Part shown: one piece after another, positions 11,039 through 19,237 of the stretch
How positions within the stretch are numbered: position 1 is the first letter of the stretch
Layout: every line of letters starts with the position of its first letter
Assembly: GCA_964353935.1 (NCBI GenBank)
Contig: CAYGXL010000016.1
Location: forward strand, 1 to 30,974
Direction of reading: 5' to 3'
Length of the DNA stretch: 30,974 nt
From: JAOUJD01 sp964353935
GTDB taxonomy: Bacteria > Pseudomonadota > Gammaproteobacteria > Burkholderiales > Burkholderiaceae_F
Notes under the pieces: model-generated
Database searches by the model: none
Seen by the model: only the letters and a program-made list of their open reading frames with translations
Told to the model about the DNA's origin: nothing
Translations under genes and position numbers: made by a program

Positions 11039-12142
11039 ATGGCGCCGATGCTGTCCGCCATTCGATTCGTTGCCGCGCATTTTCGACCACGGCGCCTCTT
11101 CATCGCCGCCGCGGCCGTTCTCGCCGCCGCCGCCGTGGGCGGGTGCTCGACTCTCGGCTACTACGCGCAGTCGATCAGCGGACACCTGGCAATGATGCGG
11201 TCCGCGCGTCCGATCCAGGAGGTGGTCGCCGACCCTGAGACGCCCGAGGCACTTCGGAAGCGGCTGCTTCGCGCGCAGGAGATCCGGGTCTTCGCATCCA
11301 GCGAGCTCGGGCTGCCCGACAACAGCAGCTACCGTGAGTACGCCGACCTGCACCGGCCGTACGTGGTGTGGAACGTGTTCGCGACGCGCGAGCTATCGCT
11401 GGAACTGAAGCAGTGGTGTTATCCGGTGGTCGGCTGCGCCGGGTATCGCGGGTACTTCGACCGCGCCGCGGCCGAGCGCGAGGCCGAGGCGCTGCGGGCC
11501 GACGGCTACGAGGTCAACATGACCGGTGTTCCCGCCTATTCGACGCTCGGCTGGCTGCCCGATCCGCTGCTGAACACCTTCATCGGCGGCTCCGAAGGCC
11601 AGGTCGCTTCGATGGTGTTCCACGAACTGGCGCACCAGGTCGTGTTCGTCGGCGGCGACACCACGTTCAACGAATCCTTTGCCACCGCAGTCGAGCGCGA
11701 GGGCGTGCGGCGCTGGCTCGCCGTCAGCAACGACCCGGCGCTGCGGCAGTCGTACGCGGAGTTCGCGAATCGCCGGCAGGACTTCGTGGACCTGCTGCTG
11801 AAGTACCGGGACCGGCTCGAGGCGCTGTACGCGAGCGCCGAGCCGGAGGATGCGAAGCGCGCCGCCAAGCGGCGCCTGTTCGGGGAGCTGAAGGCCGAGT
11901 ACACGCTGTTGAAGGTTTCGTGGGGCGGCTTCGCCGGGTACGACCGCTACTTCGCGCAGGAGCTGACCAACGCGCACCTGGCCTCGGTCGGCGCCTACAA
12001 CATGCTGGTCCCGGCCTTCGACGCGCTGCTGGTGCGCGAGGGCGGCGACTTCCCGCGCTTCTACGCGGAGGTGCGGCGACTGTCCCGGCTGCCGCAGGGC
12101 GAGCGGGAGGCGGAACTCCGCGGCCTCGTGGTTACCCGGTGA
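11039..12142 (+). CDS. Predicted lipoprotein aminopeptidase (COG4324 type, HExxH zinc peptidase)
   Basis: This is a 367-residue protein with an N-terminal hydrophobic segment ending in a lipobox (AAAVGGC, Cys36), so it is probably anchored in the outer membrane or periplasm. The zinc motif HELAH (His195, Glu196, His199) is followed by the NESFA segment with Glu212 as a likely third ligand. Together with the GYYAQSISGHL start of the mature protein and the RELSLELKQWCYPVVGCAGYRG-like central block, this is the conserved pattern of the predicted aminopeptidase family. The activity in this family is inferred, not well proven. ATG 11039 and ATG 11048 are both possible starts; no Shine-Dalgarno decides. 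It begins 36 bases after the PaaK-like gene. Confidence 0.82.
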   Translation: MAPMLSAIRFVAAHFRPRRLFIAAAAVLAAAAVGGCSTLGYYAQSISGHLAMMRSARPIQEVVADPETPEALRKRLLRAQEIRVFASSELGLPDNSSYREYADLHRPYVVWNVFATRELSLELKQWCYPVVGCAGYRGYFDRAAAEREAEALRADGYEVNMTGVPAYSTLGWLPDPLLNTFIGGSEGQVASMVFHELAHQVVFVGGDTTFNESFATAVEREGVRRWLAVSNDPALRQSYAEFANRRQDFVDLLLKYRDRLEALYASAEPEDAKRAAKRRLFGELKAEYTLLKVSWGGFAGYDRYFAQELTNAHLASVGAYNMLVPAFDALLVREGGDFPRFYAEVRRLSRLPQGEREAELRGLVVTR

Positions 12143-12164
12143 TCGTCTCGAAAGGGCGGCGGGC

Positions 12165-12170
12165 TATCAT
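12165..12170 (+). promoter_or_regulatory. Possible -10 element of fadD
   Basis: TATCAT lies 69 bases before the fadD start in a 97-base gap, similar in setting to the -10 hexamers of other genes here. No good -35 was found at 16-18 bases. The fadD ribosome binding site AAGGAGA (about 12228-12234) is strong and settles the start at 12240. Confidence 0.35.
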
Positions 12171-12239
12171 CATCGGCTGCGCAGCGGCGCATCGCTGCAA
12201 GACAGATTCACAACGACAAGACTGCCAAGGAGATACAGG

Positions 12240-13922
12240 ATGGATCGGTTCTGGCTCAGGAACTATCCGAAGGGCGTGCCTGCCGACATCGACTGCAACC
12301 AGTACAAGTCGCTGGTCGAACTGATCGAAGAGGCCTTCCGCAAGCACGGCTCGCTGCCCGCGTACAGCTTCATGGGCGTGGAGATGACATACAACCAGCT
12401 CGACCAGTACTCGGCCGCGCTGGCGGCCTGGCTCCAGAGCCGGGGTTTCGGCAAGGGCAAGCGCGTCGCGATCATGATGCCGAATGTCATGCAGTACCCG
12501 GTCGCGCTCGCCGGGATCCTGCGTGCGGGCTGCACGGTGGTCAACGTGAATCCGCTCTACACGCCGCGCGAACTCGAGCACCAGCTCAAGGACTCCGGCG
12601 CCGACGCGATCGTCATCCTCGAGAACTTCGCGCATGTGTTCCAGCAGGTCGCAGACAAGGTGCCGACCAAGGTCGCGGTCGTATGCGCCATGGGCGACAC
12701 GCTCGGATTCCTCAAGGGCCTGCTGGTCAACTTCGTCGTTCGCAACGTCAAGAAGATGGTTCCGGAGTACGCACTGCCGAACGCGGTGCGCTGGAGCGAG
12801 CTGATGGCCGACGGGCTGAAGATGAACCTGAAGCCGGTCAAGGTCGGCCACGACGACGTCGCGTTCCTGCAGTACACCGGCGGCACGACCGGCGTGTCCA
12901 AGGGCGCGACCCTGACGCACAGGAACATCATTGCGAACATGCTGCAGTCGGAGGCGTGGTACCAGCCGGCGCTGTCGAAGCTGAAGCCGGGCGAGCAACC
13001 CGTGACGATCACGGCGCTGCCGCTGTATCACATCTTCGCGCTGACGGTGTGCGCGATGATGTCGATGCGCATCGGCGGCAAGTGCGTGCTGATCGCGAAC
13101 CCGCGCGACATCCCGGGGTTCGTGAAGGAACTGGCGAAGCACACGTTCCACGTCTTCCCGGCGGTCAACACGCTGTTCAACGGCCTTCTGAACAACGAGG
13201 AGTTCAAGAAGCTGAACTTCTCGCGGCTGATCCTCTCGGCCGGCGGCGGCATGGCGGTCCAGCAGGCGGTGGCGGAACGCTGGCTCAAGGTGACGGGATG
13301 CCCGATCGCCGAGGGCTACGGCCTGTCGGAGACCTCGCCGGTCGCAACCGCCAACCGCACCGACACCGAAAAGTTCACCGGCACGATCGGGCTGCCGGTA
13401 CCGTCAACCGAGATCGCGATCCTCGACGACAACGGCGAAAAGCTGCCGGTCGGAGGGGTCGGCGAGATCGCCATCCGCGGCCCGCAGGTGATGGCCGGCT
13501 ACTGGAACCGCCCGGACGAGACCGCGAAGGTCATGACGGCCGACGGCTTCTTCCGCAGCGGCGACGTCGGCGTGATGGACGCCGACGGCTACACGAAGAT
13601 CGTCGACCGCAAGAAGGACATGATCCTGGTCTCCGGCTTCAACGTGTATCCGAACGAGGTCGAGGGCGTGGTCGCTTCGCATCCGGGCGTGCTCGAGTGC
13701 GCGGTCGTCGGCGTGCCGGACGACAACTCGGGCGAAGCCGTGAAGCTCTTCGTCGTCAAGAAGGATCCGGCGCTCACCGAGAAGGAACTGATGGCGTTCT
13801 GCAAGGAACAGCTGACCGGCTACAAGAAACCCAAGTACATCGAGTTTCGCGCCGACCTGCCGAAGACCAACGTCGGCAAGATCCTGCGGCGTGAACTGCG
13901 GGACGAGAAGAAAGCGGCCTAA
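12240..13922 (+). CDS. fadD: Long-chain fatty acid-CoA ligase
   Basis: The protein has 560 residues, the length of E. coli FadD, and activates long-chain fatty acids to acyl-CoA at the inner membrane for beta-oxidation. The N terminus MDRFWLRNYPKGVPADID is characteristic. The ATP/AMP P-loop YTGGTTGVSKG spans 212-222, GYGLSETSP forms the A5 motif, then the fatty-acid signature region with DGFFRSGDVG and DRKKDMILVSGFNVYPNEVE, and Lys547 in TNVGKILRREL as the catalytic lysine. The Shine-Dalgarno AAGGAG is well spaced. The gene stands alone between the lipoprotein peptidase and a strong terminator at 13941-13969. Confidence 0.97.
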   Translation: MDRFWLRNYPKGVPADIDCNQYKSLVELIEEAFRKHGSLPAYSFMGVEMTYNQLDQYSAALAAWLQSRGFGKGKRVAIMMPNVMQYPVALAGILRAGCTVVNVNPLYTPRELEHQLKDSGADAIVILENFAHVFQQVADKVPTKVAVVCAMGDTLGFLKGLLVNFVVRNVKKMVPEYALPNAVRWSELMADGLKMNLKPVKVGHDDVAFLQYTGGTTGVSKGATLTHRNIIANMLQSEAWYQPALSKLKPGEQPVTITALPLYHIFALTVCAMMSMRIGGKCVLIANPRDIPGFVKELAKHTFHVFPAVNTLFNGLLNNEEFKKLNFSRLILSAGGGMAVQQAVAERWLKVTGCPIAEGYGLSETSPVATANRTDTEKFTGTIGLPVPSTEIAILDDNGEKLPVGGVGEIAIRGPQVMAGYWNRPDETAKVMTADGFFRSGDVGVMDADGYTKIVDRKKDMILVSGFNVYPNEVEGVVASHPGVLECAVVGVPDDNSGEAVKLFVVKKDPALTEKELMAFCKEQLTGYKKPKYIEFRADLPKTNVGKILRRELRDEKKAA

Positions 13923-13940
13923 ACTGCGGGCTGCAACCGG

Positions 13941-13969
13941 AAGGCCGCCGCGTGCGGCCTTTCTTTTTT
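13941..13969 (+). terminator. Intrinsic terminator after fadD
   Basis: AAGGCCGC pairs with GCGGCCTT around the loop CGCGT, followed by TCTTTTTT. It begins 18 bases past the fadD stop and separates fadD from the small basic protein gene, whose ribosome binding site lies directly after it. Confidence 0.9.
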
Positions 13970-14000
13970 CCTGCGCCGGACCGGCGCAGCAGGAGCCGTG

Positions 14001-14429
14001 ATGAAGAAACCATTCGTGAAGCGCCCGCGGTCGGACGAGCCCACCGGAACGCGTACCGGACCGCGCGCCCGCGCGGCGCAGGAACGCAAGTTCGCCGATC
14101 CGTACGCGAAAGCCGAGAGACCGGCCCGTGCCCCGCGCGCCGGCGGCTTCACCCGCACCGAAGGCGACGACGCCAGGCGCCCGTCCGCCCGTCCGTCCGT
14201 GATCACGCTCGACGCGGATGTTGCCCGCGTGTTCCGCGACTCCGAGACAGTCAACGAGGCATTGCGGATGGTGATGCGGCTCGCGCGCTTCGCCGGCAGT
14301 CGGCCCGCGTTCAGTCGCGATCGGCCCGCGCCGGCCTTCGCCGATCGCCGCGGCCCTCCGCGCGGCGACCGGCCGCAGGAACGTCGCGCGCCGCCGCGTC
14401 CCCGGACGCCGCGTTTCAAGGCAGAGTGA
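14001..14429 (+). CDS. Small basic, mostly disordered protein, unknown
   Basis: This encodes 142 residues from ATG 14001, with Shine-Dalgarno AGGAG about seven bases upstream; a GTG directly before the ATG is an alternative. The ends (residues 1-60 and 100-142) are rich in Arg, Pro, Ala and Lys and look disordered. The centre, about residues 67-99, is different: VITLDADVARVFRDSETVNEALRMVMRLARF looks like a short strand followed by two helices, with a conserved-looking VNEALR. A basic tail with a compact core suggests nucleic-acid or ribosome association, but that is inference. It follows a terminator, so it needs its own promoter, which I could not identify. Confidence 0.7.
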   Translation: MKKPFVKRPRSDEPTGTRTGPRARAAQERKFADPYAKAERPARAPRAGGFTRTEGDDARRPSARPSVITLDADVARVFRDSETVNEALRMVMRLARFAGSRPAFSRDRPAPAFADRRGPPRGDRPQERRAPPRPRTPRFKAE

Positions 14430-14513
14430 GCGGAGCCGGCGATGCGCCGGGAGACGGCGGCAGCCGCCTCGGTGTGTGAGGCGGGCGCAAGGATGAACAA
14501 CTAACCGGAAAGG

Positions 14514-14855
14514 TCAGGCCGCGGGCGAGCTGTCGAGCGGCCGCGCGTGTTCGACCAGGTTGCGGCGCAGGCAGCGATAGATTTCGCCGACGTCGAGCCG
14601 CTGGCCCTGCGCCGGTCGCAGGCTCACCTGCAGTTCATCGCCGCGCGCTCGAACGGACAAGGCGGCACTGGAGGCGCCGAGGCCGCCGCTGCAGGTGCAC
14701 GACTTCTGGCAGGCGGTCAGCGCGGCGAGCACGCTGCCCTGTCGACCGGCCACGCGGCTCAGTTCGATCCGGACTTCGTTCTGCCTCTCCGACACACGCA
14801 TGCGCATTTGATCGCCTCCAGCTCGCAGTATCACTTCGTTTTGTGACAACTGCAT
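14514..14855 (-). CDS. Unrecognised 113-residue protein with internal repeat and four cysteines
   Basis: The frame starts at ATG 14855 and uses codons as a GC-rich gene would; it is open upstream to 14909, but only through the intergenic hairpins, so the ATG at 14855 is preferred. Cys49, Cys53 and Cys55 form CQKSCTC, and Cys95 is separate. Two beta-hairpin-like stretches resemble each other: MRVSERQNEVRIEL (residues 19-32) and SVRARGDELQVSL (67-79), one on each side of the cysteine cluster. There is no signal peptide. It follows the YjdF-type gene on the same strand by 54 bases. No family is recognised; the cysteines could bind metal or form a disulfide. No good Shine-Dalgarno is seen. Confidence 0.55.
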   Translation of the reverse strand: MQLSQNEVILRAGGDQMRMRVSERQNEVRIELSRVAGRQGSVLAALTACQKSCTCSGGLGASSAALSVRARGDELQVSLRPAQGQRLDVGEIYRCLRRNLVEHARPLDSSPAA

Positions 14856-14872
14856 TCTGATCCGACGAACGT

Positions 14873-14908
14873 ATCCGCCGAACGGCGGATTGCGTTGTAT
14901 CGAACGCA
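14873..14908 (-). other. Two back-to-back hairpins between minus-strand genes
   Basis: ATCCGCC and GGCGGAT pair around GAAC (14873-14890), and TGCGTT and AACGCA pair around GTATCG directly beside it (14891-14908). They fill most of the 54-base gap after the YjdF-type stop codon. Without a U-tract they are not ordinary terminators; a processing or stabilising role in the mRNA, or a protein-binding role, is possible. Confidence 0.4.
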
Positions 14909-14909
14909 A

Positions 14910-15566
14910 CTACTTTGTGGCGGCAGTGCGGCCAATCGCGGGGCGCCTGCCCAGCGCCCGCAACTGGCGATCGTGGACGCGCGACAAAGTCGCAAGGGCG
15001 ACAGTGGCCCCGATCAGGGCCAGGAACATGTCCGACTGCGTGTCCCACTGGTCCCCCTGGGTGCCGAGGAACTCGTCGGCGCCCTGTCCGAGGGAAAGCG
15101 CGGCCCACCACTCGATCAGCTCGTAGACCGCGCTGATGGCGAGCGCCACGCAGACGCACAGGAAGGCAGTCATGCGCGCTCCGCGAACAAACGAGCCGCG
15201 CAGGAGGATCTCGCGCGCGATCAGCGCTGGCACGAATCCCTGCACGAAGTGACCCAGCTTGTCGTAGGGATTCCGGGCCAGGCCGAGCCACTCCTGGACC
15301 CAGGCGCCGGCCGGCACCCGCGCGTACGTGTAGGCCCCGCCACCGATGAGCACCAGCCCATGCAGGAAGATCAGCACGTACAGCAGTGTGGTCAGTGGAT
15401 ACCGGTCGCGCGTGACGATCAGCAGAGGGAGCGCGACGAGCACGGGCAGCACTTCCATCAGCCAGGTGAGCCGGTCGTAGGGGCGCCAGCCGGAGACGAC
15501 GAGTGCGATGATCGTCGCTGCGAGCAGCGCAAGGAGCAGGGGCCGGCGTTCGCTGGAGGGCAACAT
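14910..15566 (-). CDS. YjdF/DUF2238-type inner-membrane protein
   Basis: The protein has 218 residues from ATG 15566 with about six hydrophobic segments. The family pattern is clear: NPYDKLGHFVQGF, YELIEWW and GTQGDQWDTQSDM, which match, from memory, the DUF2238 (E. coli YjdF) group of unknown function, distantly similar to VanZ. The start codon complement occupies 15564-15566 and therefore overlaps by two bases the ATG of the divergent PHB-depolymerase-like gene. No Shine-Dalgarno precedes it and no nearer in-frame start fits the first membrane helix (RRPLLLALLAATIIALVVSG). Confidence 0.85.
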   Translation of the reverse strand: MLPSSERRPLLLALLAATIIALVVSGWRPYDRLTWLMEVLPVLVALPLLIVTRDRYPLTTLLYVLIFLHGLVLIGGGAYTYARVPAGAWVQEWLGLARNPYDKLGHFVQGFVPALIAREILLRGSFVRGARMTAFLCVCVALAISAVYELIEWWAALSLGQGADEFLGTQGDQWDTQSDMFLALIGATVALATLSRVHDRQLRALGRRPAIGRTAATK

Positions 15567-16584
15567 GGCAATCGGGCGATGGACAACGACGATTATCGGG
15601 CTGTTCTGCGCATCGCTGTCAGCGGTGGCCGCCGAGCGCCTCCCGCGCCTGCACGCGCTCACCGACGAGTGGACCATTTCGGGGCTGTCCGCCGGCGCGT
15701 ACATGGCCAGCCAGGTCGCTGTCGCCCACTCCCGGCAGGTGCGCGGCGTGGGCGTGTTCGCCGGCGGGCCGTTCTATTGCGTCGGGATCGACCGGCGCCG
15801 CGCTCAGGGCGAATGCATGACCGGCGCGCCCGATCCCGCTGCCGCGCGCCGCGAGGCTGAACGCCTCGCGGCGCTGCGGCTGGTCGACCCGGTCGAGGGC
15901 CTGGCGGGAGTGCGCGCATGGGTGATGGCAGGGGCGGCCGACGACGTGGTCGCCGAGCCCGTCGTCCGGGCGACAGCGCAGTTCTTCTCGTCGTTCAACG
16001 CGTCGGGGACGGTGTTCGAGGTCCAGCCCGGCCTTGGGCATGGCCTCCCGACTCGCGACTTCGGGGTGGACTGCGGCACCACCGCGTCCCCCTTCCTCAA
16101 CCGGTGCGGAGTGCCCGCGGTCGCCCACATGCTCGCGCACCTGTTGCCTGCCGCGCCGGTGACCGCCGGAGCCACGGGACGACTGCTGGCGATCGACCAG
16201 GACGAGTTCGTGCCGGCGCTGCGGCGCTTCTGGAAGACGACGTCGCTCGACTCCACCGCTTACGTCTTCGTGCCGCAGGAGTGCGGTCGCACGCGCTGTC
16301 GCGTCCACGTCGCGTTGCACGGCTGTCGCCAGGGCGTCGCGCTCGTCGGCGACACGTTTGCGCGTCACGCCGGGTACAACGAGTGGGCTGCGGCGCGCAG
16401 CCTCATCGTGCTCTACCCGCAGGTGCGTCCCGTCGAGCCGTCGTTCGTTGCGTGGTGGCTGCCGCACAACCCGCACGGCTGCTGGGACTGGTGGGGCTAC
16501 ACCGGCACCGACTACGCCACCAGGAACGCCGCCCAGATCGCGACGATCGTCGCGATGGTCGCGCGCCTGGGTGAGAAGCCTTGA
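15565..16584 (+). CDS. Secreted PHB-depolymerase-like esterase
   Basis: The gene encodes 339 residues with a Sec signal peptide (TTTIIGLFCASLSAVAA, cut near residue 23). The alpha/beta-hydrolase triad is visible as Ser42 in the lipase box GLSAGA, Asp126 or Asp127 in MAGAADD, and His159 in GLGHGLP. Further family blocks are VALHGCRQG, NEWAAARSLIVLYPQ and NPHGCWDWWGYTG, all typical of poly(3-hydroxybutyrate) depolymerase/feruloyl-esterase-like proteins. There is no separate substrate-binding domain, so activity on denatured polymer outside the cell is uncertain; a periplasmic esterase is also possible. ATG 15565 is set by the Shine-Dalgarno GGAGG five bases upstream. The start overlaps that of the divergent YjdF-type gene, so its promoter must lie in that gene. 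Confidence 0.88.
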   Translation: MAIGRWTTTIIGLFCASLSAVAAERLPRLHALTDEWTISGLSAGAYMASQVAVAHSRQVRGVGVFAGGPFYCVGIDRRRAQGECMTGAPDPAAARREAERLAALRLVDPVEGLAGVRAWVMAGAADDVVAEPVVRATAQFFSSFNASGTVFEVQPGLGHGLPTRDFGVDCGTTASPFLNRCGVPAVAHMLAHLLPAAPVTAGATGRLLAIDQDEFVPALRRFWKTTSLDSTAYVFVPQECGRTRCRVHVALHGCRQGVALVGDTFARHAGYNEWAAARSLIVLYPQVRPVEPSFVAWWLPHNPHGCWDWWGYTGTDYATRNAAQIATIVAMVARLGEKP

Positions 16585-16652
16585 CGGCGCGACGGCAGTT
16601 GGCAGCGTTCATCGCGCCGCCCGCCTCGCTGGCGAAGCGCCGATCATCCTGC

Positions 16653-17645
16653 TCAGTCGACCTTCGCGTTCGAGAACTTCACTACGCGGGCCCACTTGTC
16701 GCTTTCGGCCTTCACGAATGCGGCGAACTGGTCCGGCGTGTTTCCGCCCGGCTCGGCGCCCTGCGCCACGAAACGCTCGCGGACTTCCGGCACCGCCAGT
16801 GCCTTGGCCACATCGGCCTGGATCCTGTCGACGATGGCGCGCGGTGTGCCGGCGGGCGCGAACAGGCCGAACCAGGAACTCGCATCGAAGTCCTTCAGGT
16901 TGGCCGCCTGCTCGATGGTCGGAATGCCCGGCAGTGCGGGCGACGGATTCTTCGACGTCACGGCGAGCGCCTTGAGGCGGCCGCTCCTGATGTGCGGGAG
17001 CGCGGAGGGCAGGTTGTCGAACATCACGTTCATGTTGCCGGCGATCAGGTCCGTGATGGCCGGCGCGGATCCGCGATACGGGAAGTGAACCATGTAGATT
17101 CCCGTGACGGTCTTGAAGAGTTCGCCGGCCAGGTGGATCGACGTGCCGTTTCCGCTCGAGGCCATGTTGAGCTTGCCGGGATGGGCCTTCGCGTACGCAG
17201 TGAACTCCGGCACCGAATTCACCGGCAGCTTGGGATTGATCACCATGACGTTCGGCACGGCTGCGCAGAGCGTGACGGGAACGAAATCCTTTACCGGATC
17301 GAACGGCATCTTCTGTCCGTTGTGCGCGAACAGGGCGGCGTTGATCGCATGCGTGCCGACGGTGCCCATCAGGATCGTGTAGCCGTCGGCCGGACTCTTG
17401 GCGACGGCGTCCGCGCCGATGTTGCCGCCGGCGCCGGCCCGGTTGTCGATGACGACCGGCTGTCCCCACATCTTCTGCAGCTCCGCACCGAGCGAGCGCG
17501 CGACGATGTCTGTCGTGCCGCCCGGGGGGAACGGCACGACGATGCGGACCGGTTTCGTCGGCCACGCCTGCGCGTGGACGGGCGCGATGGCGCCAAGGGC
17601 ACAAGCGGCCACGAAAGCCGCGAGAGCGCGACGCTGCATGTTCAT
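16653..17645 (-). CDS. Bug/TctC-family periplasmic solute-binding protein
   Basis: The protein has 330 residues from ATG 17645, chosen for the Shine-Dalgarno GGGAGA four bases upstream rather than the other ATGs near it. A signal peptide (RRALAAFVAACALGAIAPVHA) is followed by the family start WPTKPVRIVVPFPPGGTTDIVARSLG and then VVIDNRAGAGGNIGADAVAKSPADGYT and ASSGNGTSIHLAGELFK. Such proteins bind carboxylates or related small molecules and are hugely expanded in Burkholderiales, often as orphans without the TctAB membrane parts; none is nearby. It is divergent from glpK across a 104-base gap holding a 20-base palindrome, so it might be co-regulated with glycerol use. Confidence 0.93.
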   Translation of the reverse strand: MNMQRRALAAFVAACALGAIAPVHAQAWPTKPVRIVVPFPPGGTTDIVARSLGAELQKMWGQPVVIDNRAGAGGNIGADAVAKSPADGYTILMGTVGTHAINAALFAHNGQKMPFDPVKDFVPVTLCAAVPNVMVINPKLPVNSVPEFTAYAKAHPGKLNMASSGNGTSIHLAGELFKTVTGIYMVHFPYRGSAPAITDLIAGNMNVMFDNLPSALPHIRSGRLKALAVTSKNPSPALPGIPTIEQAANLKDFDASSWFGLFAPAGTPRAIVDRIQADVAKALAVPEVRERFVAQGAEPGGNTPDQFAAFVKAESDKWARVVKFSNAKVD

Positions 17646-17685
17646 GATGTCTCCCAAGAGTTTTGTTTTGTGAACCGGGGCAAGT

Positions 17686-17728
17686 CTGCCAACGGGGCAG
17701 TCGTTCGTCTATGCTGGCCGCAGCATAG
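17686..17728 (+). promoter_or_regulatory. glpK promoter with a perfect palindrome over the -10
   Basis: CTATGCTG (17709-17716) and CAGCATAG (17721-17728) are perfect inverted arms separated by GCCG. The left arm contains TATGCT (17710-17715), a -10 for glpK, with CTGCCA (17686-17691) as a 4/6 -35 at 18 bases. Because of the symmetry the minus strand also reads TATGCT, which could serve the divergent TctC gene. The palindrome could equally be an operator for a dimeric repressor. The glpK ATG is 21 bases downstream. Confidence 0.55.
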
Positions 17729-17749
17729 GAACAGTCCCCAAGAAAGAAC

Positions 17750-19237
17750 ATGTCGAAGTATGTGCTGGCGCTGGACCAGGGCACGACCAGTTCCCGCGCC
17801 ATCGTGTTCGACCGTCGCGGTTCCCCCATCGCCACGGCCCAGAAGGAGTTCCAGCAGATCTTTCCCCGGCCCGGCTGGGTCGAGCACGACGCGGCAGAGA
17901 TCTGGTCGACGCAGCTCGAGTGCGCGCGGTCCGCGCTCAGGCAGGCGGGTGCGAACGCGTCCGACATCAACGCAATCGGAGTGACCAACCAGCGCGAAAC
18001 CGTCGTGCTGTGGGACCGGACAACGGGGGCCCCGATCGCAAATGCGATCGTCTGGCAGGACCGGCGGACCGCGGAGCGATGCGCCGAACTGCTTTCGACG
18101 GGTGTGGAGGAACTGGTCCGGGCGAAAACCGGCCTCGTTCTCGATCCGTATTTCTCCGCAACGAAGCTGGCCTGGCTGCTCGATCACGTGCCCGGCGCGC
18201 GCGTACGCGCGGAGCGCGGCGAACTCGCGTTCGGGACAGTCGACAGCTGGCTGATCTGGAACCTGACCGGCGGCGCGGAACATGTCACCGATGTCAGCAA
18301 CGCCTCGCGCACCTTGCTGTTCAACCTCGCGACACTGCAATGGGACGATGAACTGCTCGAACTGTTCGAAATCCCGCGGAAAGTGCTGCCGAGGGTTGCC
18401 GCGTCGAGCGAAGTCGTTGGCGTGACGACCTTGTTCGGCGGCGAGATTTCGATCGCCGGCAACGCCGGCGACCAGCAGGCCGCGACGTTCGGCCAGGCCT
18501 GCTTCTCGCCCGGCATGGCGAAGAACACCTACGGCACCGGCGCCTTCATGCTGATGAATGTCGGCGCGTCGCCGCAGGCGTCGGACAACCGCTTGCTGGC
18601 GACCGCGGGCTGGACTCTGGGCAGTGGCGCCCCGGCGTTCATGCTGGAAGGCAGCGTGTTCGTTGCTGGCGCGGTTGTCCAATGGCTGCGCGACGGACTG
18701 GCCCTGTTCGCCCGGTCCGACGACGTGGAGGCGCTCGCGCGCCAGGTGCCGGATGCGGCCGGAGTACTGCTCGTGCCCGCCTTCGTGGGACTGGGGGCGC
18801 CGCACTGGGATCCCGATGCGCGCGGCACGATCGTCGGCCTCACGCGCGGGACGACCAAGGCCCACGTGGCGCGCGCGGCGCTGGAGTCGATCGCTTTCCA
18901 GTCGCACGACGTGCTCGAAGCCATGCAGCGTGACGCCGCCCAGCCGTTGACCGAGCTTCGGGTCGACGGCGGCGCCGCGCGCAACGACCTGTTGATGCAG
19001 TTCCAGGCCGACGTGATGGGCGTGCCGGTCGTGCGGCCGGTCGTCACCGAGACAACCGCACTTGGCGCGGCCTACCTCGCGGGACTCGCGACCGGGTTCT
19101 GGGCCGGAACGGACGAGATCGCGGCGCTCTGGAAGGCGGAACGCCGGTTCGAACCGGCGATGAACAGCGACCAGCGCGACGCGAAGGTCGAGGAGTGGCG
19201 TCGCGCGGTGGAACGCTCGCGCCGGTGGGCATCATGA
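17750..19237 (+). CDS. glpK: Glycerol kinase
   Basis: The protein has 495 residues, close to E. coli GlpK (502), and phosphorylates glycerol to sn-glycerol 3-phosphate in the cytoplasm. The FGGY-kinase phosphate loop ALDQGTTSSRA lies at residues 7-17, the substrate-binding Arg82-Glu83 in VTNQRETVV, the VWQDRRT block at 101-107, and the catalytic Asp241 in GNAGDQQAATFGQ. The C-terminal half has LRVDGGAARNDLLMQFQAD. The ATG at 17750 follows an AAGAAAG ribosome binding site. Its last four bases overlap the start of glpD, so the two are an operon with coupled translation. No glpF transporter is present in the window. Confidence 0.97.
   Translation: MSKYVLALDQGTTSSRAIVFDRRGSPIATAQKEFQQIFPRPGWVEHDAAEIWSTQLECARSALRQAGANASDINAIGVTNQRETVVLWDRTTGAPIANAIVWQDRRTAERCAELLSTGVEELVRAKTGLVLDPYFSATKLAWLLDHVPGARVRAERGELAFGTVDSWLIWNLTGGAEHVTDVSNASRTLLFNLATLQWDDELLELFEIPRKVLPRVAASSEVVGVTTLFGGEISIAGNAGDQQAATFGQACFSPGMAKNTYGTGAFMLMNVGASPQASDNRLLATAGWTLGSGAPAFMLEGSVFVAGAVVQWLRDGLALFARSDDVEALARQVPDAAGVLLVPAFVGLGAPHWDPDARGTIVGLTRGTTKAHVARAALESIAFQSHDVLEAMQRDAAQPLTELRVDGGAARNDLLMQFQADVMGVPVVRPVVTETTALGAAYLAGLATGFWAGTDEIAALWKAERRFEPAMNSDQRDAKVEEWRRAVERSRRWAS

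Noticed and set aside
9449..11353. 634-residue minus-strand open frame across the PaaK-like gene
   Set aside because: Antisense shadow with the same biased composition and no motifs.
13996..14500. Antisense open frame over the small basic protein after fadD
   Set aside because: No ribosome binding site and composition of a shadow; the plus-strand frame has a well-placed AGGAG.
16585..16652. GGCGCGA/TCGCGCC inverted repeat between the esterase and the TctC gene
   Set aside because: Seven bases with a 19-base loop and no U-tract, too weak to call a terminator.
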